NCBI RefSeq assembly: GCF_027579695.1
Contig: NC_083571.1
Location: 84,457,888 to 84,521,887 of the forward strand
Direction: 5' to 3'
From: Neoarius graeffei
Taxonomy: Eukaryota; Chordata; Actinopteri; Siluriformes; Ariidae
DNA length: 64,000 nt
The notes beneath the pieces were generated by a model that saw nothing but the letters and a program-made list of their open reading frames with translations, was not told the origin of the DNA and ran no database searches. Made by a program: the position numbers and the translations under genes. Below, piece after piece: positions 61,865 to 64,000 of the stretch. Within the stretch, counting starts at the first letter, position 1. Each line of letters opens with the position of its first letter.

Positions 61865-62062
61865 ACACACCTATGGACAGTTTAGAGTAGCCAATTAACC
61901 TAACCAGATGTCTTTTGATGGTGGGGGAAACCAGAGCACCCAAAGGAAACCCACACAGACACAAGGAGAACATGCACACACAGAAAGGTCCCCATCAGCC
62001 ACTGGGCTCAAATCCAGAACCTTCTTGCTGTGAGGCAACAGAGCTAACCACTGTACTGCCCC
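61865..62062 (-). repeat. SINE remnant of the tRNA-headed family
   Basis: Middle (GGTGGGGGAAACCAGAGCAC) and head (GCTAACCACTGTACTGCCCC), minus orientation, with several deletions. Confidence 0.85.
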
Positions 62063-62157
62063 AGGTGTACACTGCAATTGCTTAATTAGTGATCCAGATA
62101 CTTTTTTTTTTTTCTTTTAACTACTTTTTTTTTTTTTAAATAAAATAAACTCAGACA

Positions 62158-62530
62158 GGGCGGCAGGGTGGTGTAGTGGTTAGCGCTGTCGCCTCACAGC
62201 AAGAAGGTCCAGGTTTGAGCCCCGTGGCCAACAAGGGCCTTTCTGTGCGGAGTTTGCATGTTCTCTCCGTGTCCGCGTGGGTTTCCTCCGGGTGCTCCGG
62301 TTTCCCCCACAATCCAAAGACATGCAGGTTAGGTTAACTGGTGACTCTAAATTGACCGTAGGTGTGAATGTGAGTGTGAATGGTTGTCTGTGTCTATGTG
62401 TCAGCCCTGTGATGACCTGGCGACTTGTCCAGGATGTACGCTGCCTTTCGCCCGTAGTCAGCTGGGATAGGCTCCAGCTTGCCTGCGACCCTGTAGAACA
62501 GGATAAAGCGGCTAGAGATAATGAGATGAG
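62158..62530 (+). repeat. tRNA-headed SINE, tail type A (full length)
   Basis: Perfect 13-bp duplication ATAAACTCAGACA (62145-62157 and 62531-62543). 373 bp, identical in length to the copy at 41633. Starts GGGCGGCAGGGTGGTGTAGT and ends GCTAGAGATAATGAGATGAG. Confidence 0.97.
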
Positions 62531-62543
62531 ATAAACTCAGACA

Positions 62544-62850
62544 TTTCCCAGTTCACATGTACCTATTTTAAACCTTGATTTTCTAACTGTAGGGTAACTT
62601 GAACCCATCCATCCATTCGTTTTCTGTATCGCTTATGCATTGAGGGTCAAGGAGCCAGTCCCAACTGTCATTGGGCAATCTTGGGTATCATTGGTTAGCA
62701 GCACATGCAGTCTGGATGGAAAAGTGGGGAACATCATTTTTTATTTAGGCTGAAATATTCGGGGGTAAATATCAGGCATTCCTCTTGAATGTGTGTGGGT
62801 TTTGTGTTTTTGTTTTTGTTTTTTTGTTTTTTTTTTTGGGGGGGGGTCTA
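62544..62850. other. Unassigned sequence
   Basis: A CCATCCATCCATTCG-type motif and T/G homopolymers; nothing else recognised. Confidence 0.35.
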
Positions 62851-63876
62851 TAGACCCCTTTCACTGACGTCACCCAAAACCGGAAGTAAACAGACCCTGC
62901 GCCATTTTGGAAGACCAACAAACTCGTGATTAGGGGGAAATAACGGCAGCGGTATGTGAATCCACGAGAATAAAGTGGAGTGGCAAATGACTTAAACAAA
63001 CAAATCTGAGCTGTTTTATTTATGATTTATTGGCCCAACAGTAGACTTGAAAGAAACCTGTGTGAGACTTGGCAAAAAACTGTGGATATAATGGATAAGT
63101 CTGTGCATGATCTGTGGACATTGAGGTAAGCAAACGCAAGAAATTCAGATTTAAAACATGCTAAATTGGCCCCAAGTTGATAACTGTATGAGGAGCAAGC
63201 CTCCCAGACTTCTACAATTTAATAATAATAATAATTTAGGATGGTTTGGGGCTTGCTCGCTGCTGCCAGGTTGGTTGTTGAGTAGCCTGACTTTTTTTTT
63301 TTTCTTGCGTGTGGTATCATTGTTGACGCGAGGTTGTTTTTTGAACATGCCAATGCGGACACGATTTCCCCTGATGAGTTATGACTTCAGACGCGATGCG
63401 TGTGTGGAGGTGTGGAGTCCGCGTGATATGTGCGTAAGATAGGCTTCTCATGTGTTTGGAGATCCGCGCTCCGAGACAAGCGCAAGCGCCCCCCCAAGGG
63501 AAAAAAAGGGACCCCCCGAAAATATCGGCATAGTTCGAACACTGAGTGTAGGCACTGGGTGTAAACAACAAATAGTTTACAATGTCTGGGTAGCAAACAG
63601 ATGGCAGAATTGGTGTCCGGTCCTCCTTATGTTTCCATTCTCCCTTGCCGCGAGTCTTATCATATGGGTCAAACCCATCAATCACAGCCAGTTTCTCCAC
63701 ATACCGTGCCCTTTCTGCAGCTGGTAATGTACTCACATAACCAGAATTATCAGCCATCGTGTCACTTTACTCTCGCTCGTACTTTTTGTTTTATATTGTG
63801 AGTGCATGTACTTGGTCTTCCAATATGGCGCCTAACAAAATCTCGCGGCGCGGTGACGTCATGTGAAAGGGGTCTA
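62851..63876 (-). mobile_element. DNA element J with YqaJ-associated N-terminal reading frame
   Basis: TA on both sides (62849-62850 and 63877-63878). Ends TAGACCCCTTTCACTGACGT and, inverted, TAGACCCCTTTCACATGACG, with a second matched motif further in (GCGCCATTTTGGAAGAC / GCGCCATATTGGAAGAC). Encodes a truncated minus-strand frame at 63757. The combination fits ISL2EU-type elements of fish, which encode a YqaJ-like protein; this is recognition from memory. Confidence 0.75.
63530..63757 (-). pseudogene. N-terminal fragment of a YqaJ-type transposon protein
   Basis: MADNSGYVSTLPAAERARYV, EKLAVIDGFDPYDK and YPDIVNYLLFTPSAYT match the start of a family of large fish transposon proteins that carry a YqaJ-like nuclease domain further on. 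Similarity ends near 63540, and the nuclease part is not in the window. Confidence 0.6.
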
Positions 63877-64000
63877 TAAAGACAGCTTTGATTGCTAATG
63901 AAAAGGAACAGCAAAATTTTCAACTGCTTGCTGTGACTTCTCGCTCCATTACCTCAGATTTGAGAAAATGTGACTGGACAGCGCTAACCTGCTGTAAAGT

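Overview
The window is vertebrate nuclear DNA, most likely from a teleost fish. The evidence is spliced genes with GT-AG introns, a fish-like peroxiredoxin 6, Tc1/mariner elements with fish-type long inverted repeats, hAT and PIF/Harbinger transposons, tRNA-headed SINEs, and L2 and I/Nimb-type LINEs. The repeat mix suggests an ostariophysan such as a catfish; that is inference. No prokaryotic or viral system was seen.

Host genes. (1) prdx6 (1-Cys peroxiredoxin / acidic Ca-independent PLA2) lies on the minus strand. Five coding exons at 24041-23950, 10200-10044, 7276-7130, 5307-5161 and 4698-4570 give an intact 223-residue protein. Intron 1 is 13.7 kb and full of transposons. (2) A plus-strand first coding exon (51310-51835) has the N-terminal half of a PLPP6-like lipid phosphatase. 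It ends at a phase-1 splice donor; its remaining exons are not in the window.

Layout. 1-4.4 kb: 3' flank of prdx6 with a Tc1-type MITE. 4.4-24.04 kb: prdx6, its introns carrying hAT, Harbinger and foldback elements and SINEs, several with perfect target-site duplications. 24.1-30.56 kb: a MITE that abuts the prdx6 leader, split by a 5'-truncated Nimb LINE, which is itself split by a SINE and by a nearly full-length L2 LINE. 31.0-39.4 kb: a Tc1 element split by a 6.8-kb Nimb LINE, which is split by a second complete Tc1. 40.1-48.5 kb: a Tc1-type MITE split by TTAA-flanked elements and a 7-kb hAT-like element that carries two Harbinger elements, one hAT MITE and one SINE. 48.7-51.1 kb: tandem and low-complexity repeats. 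51.1-51.9 kb: plpp6 promoter and exon 1. 51.9-61.2 kb: a Tc1-type MITE split by a SINE, split by a 7-kb hAT element with a decayed transposase, split by a deletion derivative of its own family. 61.3-64.0 kb: SINEs and an element with a YqaJ-type N-terminal reading frame.

The two host genes show no visible functional link. What stands out is the depth and legibility of the nesting: about ten target-site duplications can be read directly, so insertion order can be reconstructed. Two further points are the complete displacement of the prdx6 upstream region by transposons, and the repair-like palindrome at the 5' junction of the L2 insertion.
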